64,000 bases of DNA from Frigididesulfovibrio sp031551885 (lineage in GTDB: Bacteria; Desulfobacterota; Desulfovibrionia; Desulfovibrionales; Desulfovibrionaceae): NCBI GenBank assembly GCA_031551885.1, contig JAVBMX010000037.1:49368-113367 (forward strand), read 5' to 3'. Each line of letters begins with the position of its first letter. Position 1 is the first letter of the stretch. Shown piece by piece: positions 25,983 to 35,177 of the stretch. The translations under genes were made by a program, and so were the position numbers. A model generated the notes under the pieces. The model saw nothing but the letters and a program-made list of their open reading frames with translations. It did not search any database and had not been told where the DNA came from.

Positions 25983-27079
25983 GTCTGTAGAGTAACAGAT
26001 TGTGGATGAACTTGTCGAGGTCTCCGTCCAAAACACGATCAACATCCGTATCTTCGGTACCGGTCCGATGGTCTTTGATCAGACGATAGGGCTGCAGCGT
26101 GTAAGTGCGAATTTGGCTGCCGAAGTTGATGGCTTCCTTTTCCTGATACAGGGCTTTTTTGGTTTCGGCGACTCGCTGCAGCTCCCGTTGGTACAATCGG
26201 GCGCGCAGAATCTGCATGGCGGTATCTTTGTTGCTGTGCTGCGATTTTTCATTCTGGCACTGCACCACGATGCCTGAGGGTATGTGGGTGATCCGCACGG
26301 CCGAGTTGGTCCGGTTCACGTGCTGGCCGCCCGCGCCGCTGGCCCGAAACACGTCGATGCGCAGATCGCTTTCGGCAATCTCGATCACGATGTCTTTGCC
26401 CGCGTCGGGCAGCACGTCGATGGAAGCAAAAGACGTGTGCCGCCGGCCGGAAGAGTCGAAAGGAGAAATGCGGATCAGCCGGTGAATGCCTTTTTCACCC
26501 TGCAGAAAACCGTAGGCGTTGGGGCCGACGACCTTGATGGCCGCGCTTTTGATGCCGGCCTCGTCGCCGCCCAGGTAATCGAGAAATTCCACGCTGTAGC
26601 CGCAACGATCCGCCCAGCGCTGGTACATGCGCAGGAGCATGGCCGCCCAGTCCTGAGCCTCGGTGCCGCCCGCGCCGGGGTGAATCTCCACAATGGCCGA
26701 AAAACGGTCTTCCTCCTCGGAAAGCAGCAGATCCATTTCCGCCTGGGCGAGCAACGCCTCCAGGCGATTCACGGCCTCGTTCAGGTGCTCCATGATCTCC
26801 GGGGTCTCTTCCTCGTCGGCCATGGCCAACCAGTCTTCGGCATCCCGGCGGGCGGAAGACAGGGCCTCCATCCGGGCGGCTTCTCCTTCCAGGCGGCTTT
26901 TTTCGCGCAAGACCGGCGTCAGGGCTTCGGGATCATCCCAGGCGCCTGGCGCGGAGAGACGACGCTCTATTTCATCGAGGCGGCGGGCGGAAGATTCCGG
27001 GTCAAAGCCGCCCCCGGTAGGTTTCCAGTTTTTCGCACAAAGGGCCGAGGGCGGAGCGGAGTTCTGAAAGTTGTTGCAT
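25963..27079 (-). CDS. prfB: Peptide chain release factor 2 with programmed +1 frameshift
   Basis: RF2 recognises UGA and UAA. The gene starts with 25 codons (MQQLSELRSALGPLCEKLET...) that end in an in-frame UGA at 27002-27004. A +1 shift on CUU UGA C leads into the long frame that begins DPESSARRLDEIERRL. The joined protein is 371 residues, the usual RF2 size. The main frame carries the SPF stop-codon motif (IRISPFDSSGRRHTSF) and GAGGQHVNRTNSAVR. A frame starting at the internal ATG at 26910 would lack the first domain, so the shift is needed. It is followed by the overlapping GGDEF gene and lies right behind lnt. Confidence 0.96.
27001..27016 (-). promoter_or_regulatory. prfB programmed frameshift site
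   Basis: mRNA CGG GGG CGG CUU UGA C. The CUU-UGA-C slip site and the GGGG Shine-Dalgarno-like run three bases before CUU match the known RF2 autoregulation. Scarce RF2 makes the ribosome pause on UGA and shift +1. Confidence 0.95.
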
Positions 27080-27083
27080 GGGA

Positions 27084-28757
27084 CTAAGTGCGGCGAAGCC
27101 GCCGGGTTGCGGGGTGGGCGAAAAGGGCGAAGGCGGCCGCGAACAGCAGAACGCCCTCCACATATCCATACAGATGATGGTACACGGTGCGCTCGGTTTC
27201 GGGTCGCACCTGGACCGTCACGGCGTCGTCGGTAAACAGGTCGGTGACCGGGCCGTCAATACGCCCGGCGCGGTCGATGAGGGCGGTATATCCGGTGTTG
27301 GTGACCCGCAGCATGGGACGGTTTTGTTCCACGGCCCGCAACGCGGCCAGATGCAGATGCTGCAGGGGCGACGATGTTCTGCCGAACCAGGCGTCGTTGC
27401 TGATGTTCAGCAGGGTGTTCGCGCCCAGAGCCACCCGCTCTTGGGCATAGGCGGGAAAAATGGCTTCATAGCAGATGAGCGCGCCCAGGGCGAGGCCGCC
27501 GGAGGCCGGTTTTTGAGAGGGAATGACCACGGGCGGCTCGCCGGAGGGGTTTTCCGGCCGGGGAGCATCCTGGAGAAGGTCCTGGGGCGGCAGGAACAGA
27601 GGCCCGGAAACCCGTCCGGGCGCGAAGGGCACCCCTTGAAGCATGGCCGTGATGAAGGCCAGATCGAGATTCAGGGGAACGTACTCGCCGAACGGGACAA
27701 GATGTTGTTTGTCGTAGTGCCCCATATTCATGCCCTCGGGGCCGATTACCTGAAACCGGTTGTAAAGCAGGGGCTCGCCGGTTTCGGTTCTGTCCAGGCC
27801 CACGGTGCCGAACCCGAGGTACACCCCGTGCCTGGCGGCGAATCCACGCAGAATGCCGGCTTTGTCCGGCTCGTTGCTGAAGTAGAAGGGCATGGCGGTT
27901 TCCGGCCAGAACACGGCCAAAAGCGGGCGGCCGTTCTGTTTCCCTTCTTCAATGAGCTGGGCGCTCAGGTCCAGGTATCGGGCGATGCTCGCGCTTTGGT
28001 AAACCGGCTCCCATTTCTGGTTTTGGTCGATATTTCCCTGAATCATGCCGACAAAAACGGGAGGACCGTCATTTTTCTCAAGGGAGGCAAGGCGTTGGTA
28101 CCCATATGCCGGAGGGAGCACAATCACGGCAAGACCGAGCGCCAGGGGGACGAGCCGCCCGCGGCCTTCGGAAAAAACGCCCGCGGCGCACAGGCAGGCT
28201 CCGGCGCAGTAAATGCCGCCGAGGCCGTAGGCTCCGATCAGCGAGGCCGCTTGAATCCAGGCCGGCAGAGCGACAAGGGCGGCCGCCGGAACCAACCAGG
28301 GAAAACCGGTAAAGAGAAAGCCGCAGAGCACTTCCAGGCCCGCAAAAGCCAGGCCGGACCACACGGCGGCAAGGCAAAGCCGCGCCGTGCCGGTTCCGAA
28401 CAGGCGCATCAGGTTGTATGCGGCGAGGCAGGAAAGCCCGGAATACAAACCGATGTATGCGCCAAGCAAAATCACCAGGGGAACGGCCGCAAGCATGGGC
28501 AGGCCGCCGACTTCAGTGACCGGCACCGCAATCCAGTAAAGGGCGGCGCTTTTGCCCAAAGTGCCGCAGAGCCAGCCCCGCAGGAAGGCTTGGCGGGCGT
28601 TTTTCGCGCTGCCGGCCAAAAGAAAAAGGCACAACGGAGTGAGCAGCACCAGAACGGGAATCTGCCCCCACGGGCCGGGGTGCCCCAAAAAAGTTCCCGC
28701 CGCTCCGATCAGGATCGAAAACGCGGCCGTGGTACGTTCGGAAGTCACGCCCGTCAT
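27084..28757 (-). CDS. lnt: Apolipoprotein N-acyltransferase
   Basis: 557 residues with six to eight N-terminal membrane helices and a C-terminal nitrilase domain facing the periplasm. The catalytic Glu-Lys-Cys are in VFWPETAMPF, YDKQHLVPFGEYVP and GALICYEAIFP. Lnt adds the third acyl chain to lipoproteins. It is somewhat longer than E. coli Lnt (512) because of a proline-rich insert (LLQDAPRPENPSGEPPVV) in the nitrilase domain. It overlaps the CorC-like gene by four bases upstream and is followed by prfB after four bases. The corC-lnt pairing is widely conserved. Confidence 0.96.
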   Translation of the reverse strand: MTGVTSERTTAAFSILIGAAGTFLGHPGPWGQIPVLVLLTPLCLFLLAGSAKNARQAFLRGWLCGTLGKSAALYWIAVPVTEVGGLPMLAAVPLVILLGAYIGLYSGLSCLAAYNLMRLFGTGTARLCLAAVWSGLAFAGLEVLCGFLFTGFPWLVPAAALVALPAWIQAASLIGAYGLGGIYCAGACLCAAGVFSEGRGRLVPLALGLAVIVLPPAYGYQRLASLEKNDGPPVFVGMIQGNIDQNQKWEPVYQSASIARYLDLSAQLIEEGKQNGRPLLAVFWPETAMPFYFSNEPDKAGILRGFAARHGVYLGFGTVGLDRTETGEPLLYNRFQVIGPEGMNMGHYDKQHLVPFGEYVPLNLDLAFITAMLQGVPFAPGRVSGPLFLPPQDLLQDAPRPENPSGEPPVVIPSQKPASGGLALGALICYEAIFPAYAQERVALGANTLLNISNDAWFGRTSSPLQHLHLAALRAVEQNRPMLRVTNTGYTALIDRAGRIDGPVTDLFTDDAVTVQVRPETERTVYHHLYGYVEGVLLFAAAFALFAHPATRRLRRT

Positions 28758-29602
28758 TCTCGGGGACCGATCTGCGTCTCGTCGTCGTCGGCCGCTTCCA
28801 CCCGAATCAGGTGCACCTGCTTGGGGTCGGCCTCCTGTACGGTAAGACTCATGCCGTTGAAGGAAAAACGTTCCCCGGCGCGCGGCACTCTGCCCGCAAG
28901 GTGCGACAAATACCCGCCGAGGGTGTCCACTTCGTCGGATTCCACCTTCAGGCCGATTTTTTCCTCAAGATCTTCCAGATAGGCCCTGCCGGTCACCAGC
29001 CAACCGTTTTCCTGGGCGGTGATGTCTTCACGTCGGGGAGCATCGTACTCGTCTTCGATTTCGCCGACGATCTGTTCGAGCACGTCCTCAATGGTGACCA
29101 GGCCGGCGGTGCCGCCGTATTCATCAAGGATGACGGCCAAGTGGGTTTTGCGGGTGCGGAATTCCTGCAGAAGATCCAAAACTCTTTTGGTCTCGGGCAC
29201 AAAGTACGGTTCGCGCATGCTCTGGTCCACCCGGGTGCCGGGCGCGCCGTTGTCCATGTAAGAGAGCAAATCTTTGGCGTAGACCACACCGATGATGTTG
29301 TCGCGGTTGTCTTGATAGATGGGGATGCGTGAGTGCCCGGTTTCCCGAATCACTCCGGCGACCTCAAGAATGTCGGCGGTGCGCGGCACGCAGACGATGT
29401 CCGTGCGCGGGGTCATGATGTCCTGCACCTGAAGATCGTCCAGCGACAGCACGCGCAGAAGCATGGAACTCTCCTGCTGGTCCAGTTCGCCTTCTTCGCC
29501 GGCCTCGCGAATGGCCTGCTCCACGGCGTCCAATTGCTGTCTGCCGTGAAAGACGCGGGTTAAACGTTGCCAAATACTGCTACTGCCTGAGCCGTCGTCC
29601 AA
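28754..29602 (-). CDS. CorC/HlyC-family protein with two CBS domains
   Basis: 282 residues. An acidic N-terminal helix part (ESSMLLRVLSLDDLQVQDIMTPR) is followed by two CBS domains (about 60-185; RIPIYQDNRDNIIGVVYAKDLL and HLAVILDEYGGTAGLVTIEDVLEQIVGEIEDEYD) and a C-terminal CorC/HlyC transporter-associated domain (GWLVTGRAYLEDLEEKIGL). There is no transmembrane domain, as in E. coli YbeX/CorC. Linked to magnesium/cobalt efflux and to ribosome maturation in E. coli. Start at 29602 in a GC-rich context. It overlaps lnt by four bases. Confidence 0.92.
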   Translation of the reverse strand: MDDGSGSSSIWQRLTRVFHGRQQLDAVEQAIREAGEEGELDQQESSMLLRVLSLDDLQVQDIMTPRTDIVCVPRTADILEVAGVIRETGHSRIPIYQDNRDNIIGVVYAKDLLSYMDNGAPGTRVDQSMREPYFVPETKRVLDLLQEFRTRKTHLAVILDEYGGTAGLVTIEDVLEQIVGEIEDEYDAPRREDITAQENGWLVTGRAYLEDLEEKIGLKVESDEVDTLGGYLSHLAGRVPRAGERFSFNGMSLTVQEADPKQVHLIRVEAADDDETQIGPRE

Positions 29603-30051
29603 GGGGCCCTCCCGGGTTGGGGTGAACCGGTCCGCAACTGCGGGCCGGGACGCTCCGGCCGGCGTCCTGTTGCCGGAGCAAGGATTTTATATGTTTTGCG
29701 CAAAAAACGCCAGATATCAAGAGCGTGTTTTCGAGCCCGGCAAAGCGTTTTTGCTTCAGAGTATTTTCATTTTGAAAACGTTTGTGAAACCATATTATCG
29801 ATGGACTTCCAAATGAACCCGCAAAAAAACAGAGCGGTGGAGGTTGTTCGCTTATTTCATTGTCGGAAAAACGCAATCGTGTCCTGTGCAGGCGCGTGCC
29901 GCAACCCGCTTACGCGGCTGCCGGAGCGGATCAACTTTGAAACGTTGTTACTCCGGCGGCCGACATGCGAGCGGGAGCGGAAAACATCGGTTTCCACTCC
30001 CGTGTATGTCGTTGCGCGGGCGGGCACGCCCGCCGCCGTCAATGCCGCCGG
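29603..30051. other. 449-base gap, upstream of the CorC-lnt operon
   Basis: The first 230 bases (29603-29830) are more AT-rich around 29690-29810 and probably hold the promoter of the CorC-lnt-prfB operon on the minus strand. A GC-rich inverted repeat (GGCGGGC/GCCCGCC, about 30018-30034) lies shortly after the end of the PilZ gene and could stop its transcription, but no U-run follows. Short open frames here look like noise. Confidence 0.5.
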
Positions 30052-31098
30052 TCAGTTTTTGTTGCCGGAGCTGGGATATTCGCGGAACATTTCCAGGTGC
30101 CTGCGCATGATCCAGTTGCCGATGGGTTCGACCTCGTTGGCGGTGGAAAGGCGCAACCATTCCAGCTCGCTGCCCGTTGTATTTTCGCCCCGGGACTCTT
30201 TGGGCTTGGCCCATGATTGGAATTGCAGACCCAGGTGAACGTCGCGCCGGGGAAGGTCCACCCAGACGCTTTGCACGCGGCAACGCACCCACCAACGCAG
30301 GCGTTTGCCGTTTTCCGGGTCGAACAAATCCAGAATGACGAACACATGTTCCACGGCGGAAAAATGCAGGCTGAGAGCCCGGGCCACATCGTGCGGAATG
30401 CAGACGCGCATGCCGCCGGCCGAGAGATCCAGAATGCGGAACTGCTCCATGCGGCCGGGGTAGACCAGCAGCAGGGGGCGCGGCCATTTGGCCAGATCGT
30501 GCAGGTTTTCGTCGGCGGGCAGGGTTTTGTCGTGCCAGATGGCGGCGCCCAGAAGGAATTCAGGCGGTGGGGTCAGACGCAGGAACGCGCGTTTTTGGCG
30601 GTTTTCCAAAACTTTCGGCGCGGCCAGAGTCAAATGGCAGACGTCTTTGCGGGGATTATGAATGCCGGTGATGCGTGAGGCGAAAGTGTAGTAAACAAAC
30701 CCGTGGTCCAGGGTCAGATGGAAAAACGCCTGAACGGGGCGCTCCAGCCATTTGTCCGACAGTTGCTTGATGCCGCCCGCTTCAACGGTGAGGGAGTCTT
30801 GTCCCAGATATTCGGGCGAGCAGCGAAGGGAGGGTCTGCGGGTATCGGTGCGGCTTTCGAACTGCAGTTCGATGTACCGGCGTTGATCGAAGGCCTGACG
30901 AAGGAGCGTTCCGATTTTTTCCGAATCGGTCACGCTGCCGTATGGGGTATAGCGTTTTCGCCGCATCAGGATGGTCTTGACGACAAAAGCGCCGAGCAAA
31001 ACGATGCAAAGCACCGCGATCCCGATCAGCAGCCAACGCACTTCTTCCACATTGAAGGTGCGGGAGAGAAAACTTTCGCGAATGTCGTTCAGATTCAT
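30052..31098 (-). CDS. Membrane-anchored PilZ-domain protein, flagellar-brake type
   Basis: 348 residues. One transmembrane helix near the N-terminus (WLLIGIAVLCIVLLGAFVV, about 22-42) and a YcgR-like N domain (about 60-170) are followed by a PilZ domain with RQKRAFLRLTPP (RxxxR) and DLSAGGMRV (D/NxSxxG), the c-di-GMP binding motifs. The length and fold fit YcgR-like proteins, with an added membrane anchor. It should respond to c-di-GMP, possibly made by the GGDEF protein 4 kb upstream. The start at 31098 (MNLNDIRESF) is the first ATG after a stretch of non-coding character. It probably acts at the inner membrane. Confidence 0.85.
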   Translation of the reverse strand: MNLNDIRESFLSRTFNVEEVRWLLIGIAVLCIVLLGAFVVKTILMRRKRYTPYGSVTDSEKIGTLLRQAFDQRRYIELQFESRTDTRRPSLRCSPEYLGQDSLTVEAGGIKQLSDKWLERPVQAFFHLTLDHGFVYYTFASRITGIHNPRKDVCHLTLAAPKVLENRQKRAFLRLTPPPEFLLGAAIWHDKTLPADENLHDLAKWPRPLLLVYPGRMEQFRILDLSAGGMRVCIPHDVARALSLHFSAVEHVFVILDLFDPENGKRLRWWVRCRVQSVWVDLPRRDVHLGLQFQSWAKPKESRGENTTGSELEWLRLSTANEVEPIGNWIMRRHLEMFREYPSSGNKN

Positions 31099-31197
31099 GC
31101 CGGTTACGTGGTTGCCCGCCCCATTTGGAAGTGTGATCCGACCGGGAAAACAAGGGGAAAATAATACGCTGCTTCGAAGGGTCGGAACGGTCAATCT

Positions 31198-33117
31198 CTA
31201 TGTACAGCGAATGTCGGTTGCCGGCAAGAGTGGGGTGCGGTTTTGTTTTCTCAAAAATATTTCCAAACTCGTCAGAGCCGCCGGCGTAATGCCCGGAATG
31301 CGCGCCGCCTGGCCCAAATTCAGCGGTCGCACCTGTGAAAGTTTTTCCACGGCCTCGCGACGCAGACCGGGCACGGCTTCGTAATCCAAGTCCGGCGGCA
31401 GGAGGGTTTTGCCCGCATGCGCGCCGCGTTCGGCCAGTTCCCGCTGGCGGTCCACATACCCTTGGTAGCGGAAGCGCGTTTCCACTTCCGCCCGGACGGC
31501 CGGGGGAAAGTTCCGGTATTCCGGCCACAGGGCGGTCATTTTTTCCTCATCCATGAATGGGCGCCGGAACAGTTCACCCAGGCTCACGGCCCCGGACGGC
31601 AGGGGTTCTTCCCAGGAGGTGAAGAGTTCCCGCAACGACGCATCCGGGCTGACCCGGCGTTCTTGCAAAGAGCGCTCCAGTTCGTCGCGCAGCCGTTGCG
31701 ACTCGCAAAACAATCCCCATTGTTCGTCGGTGACCAGGCCCAGTTCGCGACCGAGGGGGGTCAGGCGTTCATCGGCATTGCTTTGGCGCAGCAGCAGGCG
31801 GTGTTCGGCCCGCGAGGTCAGCATGCGGTACGGTTCGTCGGTGCCTTTGGTGACGAGGTCGTCGACCAGCACGGCCATATAGGCCTGATCCCGTCCCGGC
31901 GCAAAGGGCGAAAGCCCGGCCAGGGAGCGGAAAATGTTGCAGGCCGCCCACAGTCCCTGAGCGGCGGCTTCTTCATAACCGGAGGACCCGTTGATTTGGC
32001 CCGCGCACCACAGGCCGGGAACGGTCTTGCATTCCAGGGCCGGGGAAAGCTGCGTGGGCGGCACCACATCGTATTCCACGGCGTAGCCGGGCCGGATGAT
32101 CTGGGCGCGTTCCAGGCCGGGAATGGAATGGAGCAGTTCCACCTGAACGTCCAGGGGCAGGCCGGTGGGGATGTTGTTCGGGTAGGCTTCCGGGCTGTTG
32201 AGGCCTTCCGGCTCCACAAAGATTTGGTGGCGTTCTTTGTCGGGGAAGCGGGCGATTTTGTCTTCAATGGAGGGGCAGTAGCGCGGCCCCGGTCCGGGGA
32301 TGGCCCCGTTGTACATGGGCGAGCGCGACAAGGCCTTGCCGATGATCTCGTGGGTCTTCGCGTTTGTATAGGTGAGGTGACAGGAAACTTGGGGCAGAAC
32401 AATGCCGCTCCCCCGCACGGAAAAACGCGGCGGCGGGGTGTCGCCGGGCTGCTCCTGCATGGCCTCGTAATCCACGCTGTTTTTGGCGATGCGCGGCACC
32501 GTGCAGGTCATGAAGCGCCCGAGGTTCAGGCCGAGACGGCGCAAGGAAGCGGAAAGCCCCACGGCGGGAATATCCCCCAGTCTTCCGGCAGGTCGGTTGT
32601 GTTCCCCGATATGAATGCGTCCGGAAAGGAAGGTGCCGGTGGTCAGCAGCACGGCGCGGGAAAGAAAGCGCAACCCGGCCACGGTGACGACGCCCTCGGC
32701 CCGGCCGTTCGGAGCATGGATTTCCTCGACCATGTCTTCGAGCACAAAAAGATTCGGCTGGGCGAAAATGTCCCGCTTGACCGCGCGCATGTAAACCTCG
32801 CGGTCGGTTTGGGCGCGGTCGGCCCGCACGGCCGGGCCTTTCCCGGCGTTCAGGGTGCGCACCTGGACGGCGGCTTCATCGGTCCAGCGGGCCATGGAGC
32901 CGCCCAACGCGTCGATTTCATGGACCATGTGGCTTTTGCCCAATCCGCCCACGGCCGGGTTGCAGGAGAGGTGCCCGATGCGATCCACATTGGAGGTGAT
33001 CAGCAGAGTGGAAAGCCCCATGGTGGAAACGGCCATGGCCGCTTCGCAACCGGCATGGCCGGCTCCTGTGACGATCACATCGAAAATATCGGGAAACGAA
33101 GCGGCGAACGCGCGCAT
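31198..33117 (-). CDS. mnmG: tRNA uridine-5-carboxymethylaminomethyl modification enzyme MnmG
   Basis: 639 residues, the normal length. The FAD-binding VTGAGHAGCEAAMA, SCNPAVGGLGKSHMVHEIDALGG, ALLLTTGTFLSG-type and GQINGSSGYEEAAAQGL segments are all in place. The C-terminal tail has VPGLRREAVEKLSQVRPLNLGQAARIPGIT. With MnmE it makes cmnm5U34 in tRNAs. The modification feeds into the selenouridine made by MnmH. It starts at 33117, just after the hairpin array, so its promoter may lie in or before the array. Confidence 0.97.
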   Translation of the reverse strand: MRAFAASFPDIFDVIVTGAGHAGCEAAMAVSTMGLSTLLITSNVDRIGHLSCNPAVGGLGKSHMVHEIDALGGSMARWTDEAAVQVRTLNAGKGPAVRADRAQTDREVYMRAVKRDIFAQPNLFVLEDMVEEIHAPNGRAEGVVTVAGLRFLSRAVLLTTGTFLSGRIHIGEHNRPAGRLGDIPAVGLSASLRRLGLNLGRFMTCTVPRIAKNSVDYEAMQEQPGDTPPPRFSVRGSGIVLPQVSCHLTYTNAKTHEIIGKALSRSPMYNGAIPGPGPRYCPSIEDKIARFPDKERHQIFVEPEGLNSPEAYPNNIPTGLPLDVQVELLHSIPGLERAQIIRPGYAVEYDVVPPTQLSPALECKTVPGLWCAGQINGSSGYEEAAAQGLWAACNIFRSLAGLSPFAPGRDQAYMAVLVDDLVTKGTDEPYRMLTSRAEHRLLLRQSNADERLTPLGRELGLVTDEQWGLFCESQRLRDELERSLQERRVSPDASLRELFTSWEEPLPSGAVSLGELFRRPFMDEEKMTALWPEYRNFPPAVRAEVETRFRYQGYVDRQRELAERGAHAGKTLLPPDLDYEAVPGLRREAVEKLSQVRPLNLGQAARIPGITPAALTSLEIFLRKQNRTPLLPATDIRCT

Positions 33118-33147
33118 GAAAAAAGCCTTTCCTTAAGGGTTTTAGTT

Positions 33148-33306
33148 GGGGGACTCCGTCCCCCCAGCCCCCTGCCGGGGGATTGGATCCCCCGGCCCCC
33201 CCATTGGGCCGCATGCCTTCCGCGAAGCGGATGGCATGCGGCCCGTGAGGGTTCCAAGGGGATTATCCCCTTGGCGAAGGGGTTTGGGGAGGCCGCGCCT
33301 CCCCAA
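33148..33306. repeat. Array of five consecutive hairpins in the mnmG/M20 intergenic region
   Basis: Five perfect inverted repeats follow one another. 33148-33164: GGGGGAC/GTCCCCC. 33174-33196: GCCGGGGGAT/ATCCCCCGGC. 33206-33244: GGGCCGCATGCC/GGCATGCGGCCC with an inner TCCGC/GCGGA. 33254-33274: CCAAGGGGA/TCCCCTTGG. 33284-33306: TTGGGGAGG/CCTCCCCAA. They fill nearly the whole gap between the M20 gene and mnmG. The CCAAGGGG core is also seen at 63966-64000. I take this as a REP/BIME-like element. Confidence 0.8.
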
Positions 33307-33316
33307 GTATCTGTGC

Positions 33317-34537
33317 TTAGTTATACAACATCCGCACCAGCACTTTGGCGTCATCCAGGGTCGCGCCGATGCCGGAACGTTCGTTGGGGGTATGGGCATT
33401 GGGCACCAGCGTTCCCCAGACGACGACGGAATATCCTCTGTGCCGCAGGGGCGCCGCCACGGTCTGGCCGCCGACCCCGCAAGGGTTGCCCTCCACATTG
33501 CGAACTTCCTTCAATGCCGCCAACAGGCGTTGCACCACCGGAGCATCCACGGGCGTGGGCGTGGGGGCCTGTTCGCGGTGAACTTCCTCGATCGCCACGG
33601 TAACACCGAAGCGGTGCTCCACGGCGTCGGCCAGCTCGCGGCATTTGGCGATGACGTCGTTCAGGGTGTAGTTGGGCAGCACGCGGCAGTCGAGATAAAA
33701 CACGTCCCGGCCGGGGATGGTGTTGACGTTCTCCACGTTGGCTTCTTTCTTGGTCGGCACAAAGGTGGACCAGGAAGGCGAATAGAGCGGGTCTTTTTCG
33801 CGGAAGCGACGGTACAGCTCTTCGAGTTCGAGAACCAGGGCCGACGAGGCCACCAAAGAGTTGACCCCGGCCTCGGGCGTGCTGGCGTGGCACTGTTTGC
33901 CGGTGACTATAAAGCGCAGCCAGAGGCAGCTTTTTTCCGCGACCTCAACCATGCTGCCCCGATCGTTGCCCATGTCGGAGACCAGGATGAGATCTTCGGG
34001 GCCGATGAGTTCCGGCGCGCTCTCCAGAACGTGGGGTAGACCTTTGACCATGCCGGTCTCTTCGTCGGCCACAAAGAGCAGACCCAGGGACAGATCCGGA
34101 ACGGCCCCGGCTTTGAGCAGGGCCTCGGCGGCCACAAGGCCCGTAACGATGGCCTGCTGGTTGTCTTCAACGCCGCGACCGATGACGTAATCGCCGTCCA
34201 CGGCCAGTTCGAAAGGATCGGTCTTCCATAAGGAACGGTCGCCGACCGGCACCACGTCCATGTGGCCGATCAGCCACAGGGTGCGCCGATCTTTGCCCGG
34301 AACTTTGGCCGAAATGTTGGGACGAAAACCTGTGGGCACGCGGTCATCCGAGCAGGGATGCTCGCGAATCTCCGAAAGCCCGATACCTTTCATGAAATCC
34401 ACCAGCCAAGCGGCTTTTTCCGTTTCACCGGTACCGTTGTTCTCCGGCCCGAGGGCGGGACGGCGGGTCAGTTCGCGCTGAATATGGATGATGCGATCGC
34501 GGAAGGAGTCAAGAGAGGAAAACGGAGCGACGGACAT
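33317..34537 (-). CDS. M20-family metallopeptidase/deacylase
   Basis: 406 residues of the M20 (DapE/ArgE/CPG2) zinc family. Metal-binding motifs: LIGHMDVVPVGD (His and Asp), RGVEDNQQ, and DEETGMVKG. The dimerisation domain is in the middle (ENVNTIPGRDVFYLDCRVLP) and the last histidine is in VPNAHTPNERSGI. The substrate (diaminopimelate, acetylornithine or dipeptide) cannot be set by motifs alone. GAAAC lies shortly before the start at 34537. It precedes mnmG on the same strand with the hairpin array in between. Confidence 0.88.
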   Translation of the reverse strand: MSVAPFSSLDSFRDRIIHIQRELTRRPALGPENNGTGETEKAAWLVDFMKGIGLSEIREHPCSDDRVPTGFRPNISAKVPGKDRRTLWLIGHMDVVPVGDRSLWKTDPFELAVDGDYVIGRGVEDNQQAIVTGLVAAEALLKAGAVPDLSLGLLFVADEETGMVKGLPHVLESAPELIGPEDLILVSDMGNDRGSMVEVAEKSCLWLRFIVTGKQCHASTPEAGVNSLVASSALVLELEELYRRFREKDPLYSPSWSTFVPTKKEANVENVNTIPGRDVFYLDCRVLPNYTLNDVIAKCRELADAVEHRFGVTVAIEEVHREQAPTPTPVDAPVVQRLLAALKEVRNVEGNPCGVGGQTVAAPLRHRGYSVVVWGTLVPNAHTPNERSGIGATLDDAKVLVRMLYN

Positions 34538-34729
34538 AGTGTTTCCTTACGGGCAGACGGTGAGACGCTGTTCGACTTCGGCATCCGGCGGACGCTCGTT
34601 GCGCAGGTGAGGACGTGTGCCCGTATAGCGCGGGAGGCGCCGAAAAGAAACCGCATGAGAAAGAAAAGCGGCAGGGAAGAGCGCCTCCTCCCCGCCGCGG
34701 CGCCGTAAGGCGCGGAACAAAAAGCCGAT

Positions 34730-35011
34730 TTACCGGCCGCCCTTGGCGGCGCGCTTGGAGGCCTTCAACGGGTTCACCTTGGCCTGAGCGGCCTGGGTGG
34801 CGCGGGCGTGGGTGGAGAAGTTACAGTTGCCCATGGACCACTTGGCGGCGGGCATGGGGTAGCTGGAACAGTACTTGCCGCCTTCGAAATCGCTGATCCG
34901 GCCGCAGCCTTCACATTTGTCGATGATCGGCTGGAAAATCGCGCCGTTGTACTTCATGCCGCCTTCGGCAAGGCTGGCGCCGGGAAAAGTCTGGACGTTT
35001 TTCGCGCTCAT
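34730..35011 (-). CDS. PxxKW-family cysteine-rich protein
   Basis: 93 residues with MKYNGAIFQPIIDKCEGCGR followed by KYCSSYPMPAAKWSMGNCNFSTH. The C-x-x-C pair, two further cysteines and the name-giving P-x-x-K-W are those of a small family largely confined to anaerobic deltaproteobacteria. Function is unknown; the cysteines could bind zinc or iron. The start at 35011 has GAGG seven bases upstream. It is a basic C-terminal protein (KASKRAAKGGR). It is monocistronic. Confidence 0.85.
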   Translation of the reverse strand: MSAKNVQTFPGASLAEGGMKYNGAIFQPIIDKCEGCGRISDFEGGKYCSSYPMPAAKWSMGNCNFSTHARATQAAQAKVNPLKASKRAAKGGR

Positions 35012-35177
35012 AAGAAACCTCATTATCACGTATTGTGGACGTGTTGGTATGTGCTGAACGGCGAAGATTCGGAAAAGTTCAAAGAAAAGTCAAGCGGAAT
35101 TTCCAGCCTGCCGAAAGAAACACGCCCGTTCGGCTCCCGGTCTTGCATGACCGCGCCGAGAGCCAGGCCGGACCGCG

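Noticed and set aside
29857..30042. 61-codon minus-strand frame behind the PilZ gene
   Set aside because: No ribosome site and composition unlike a gene.
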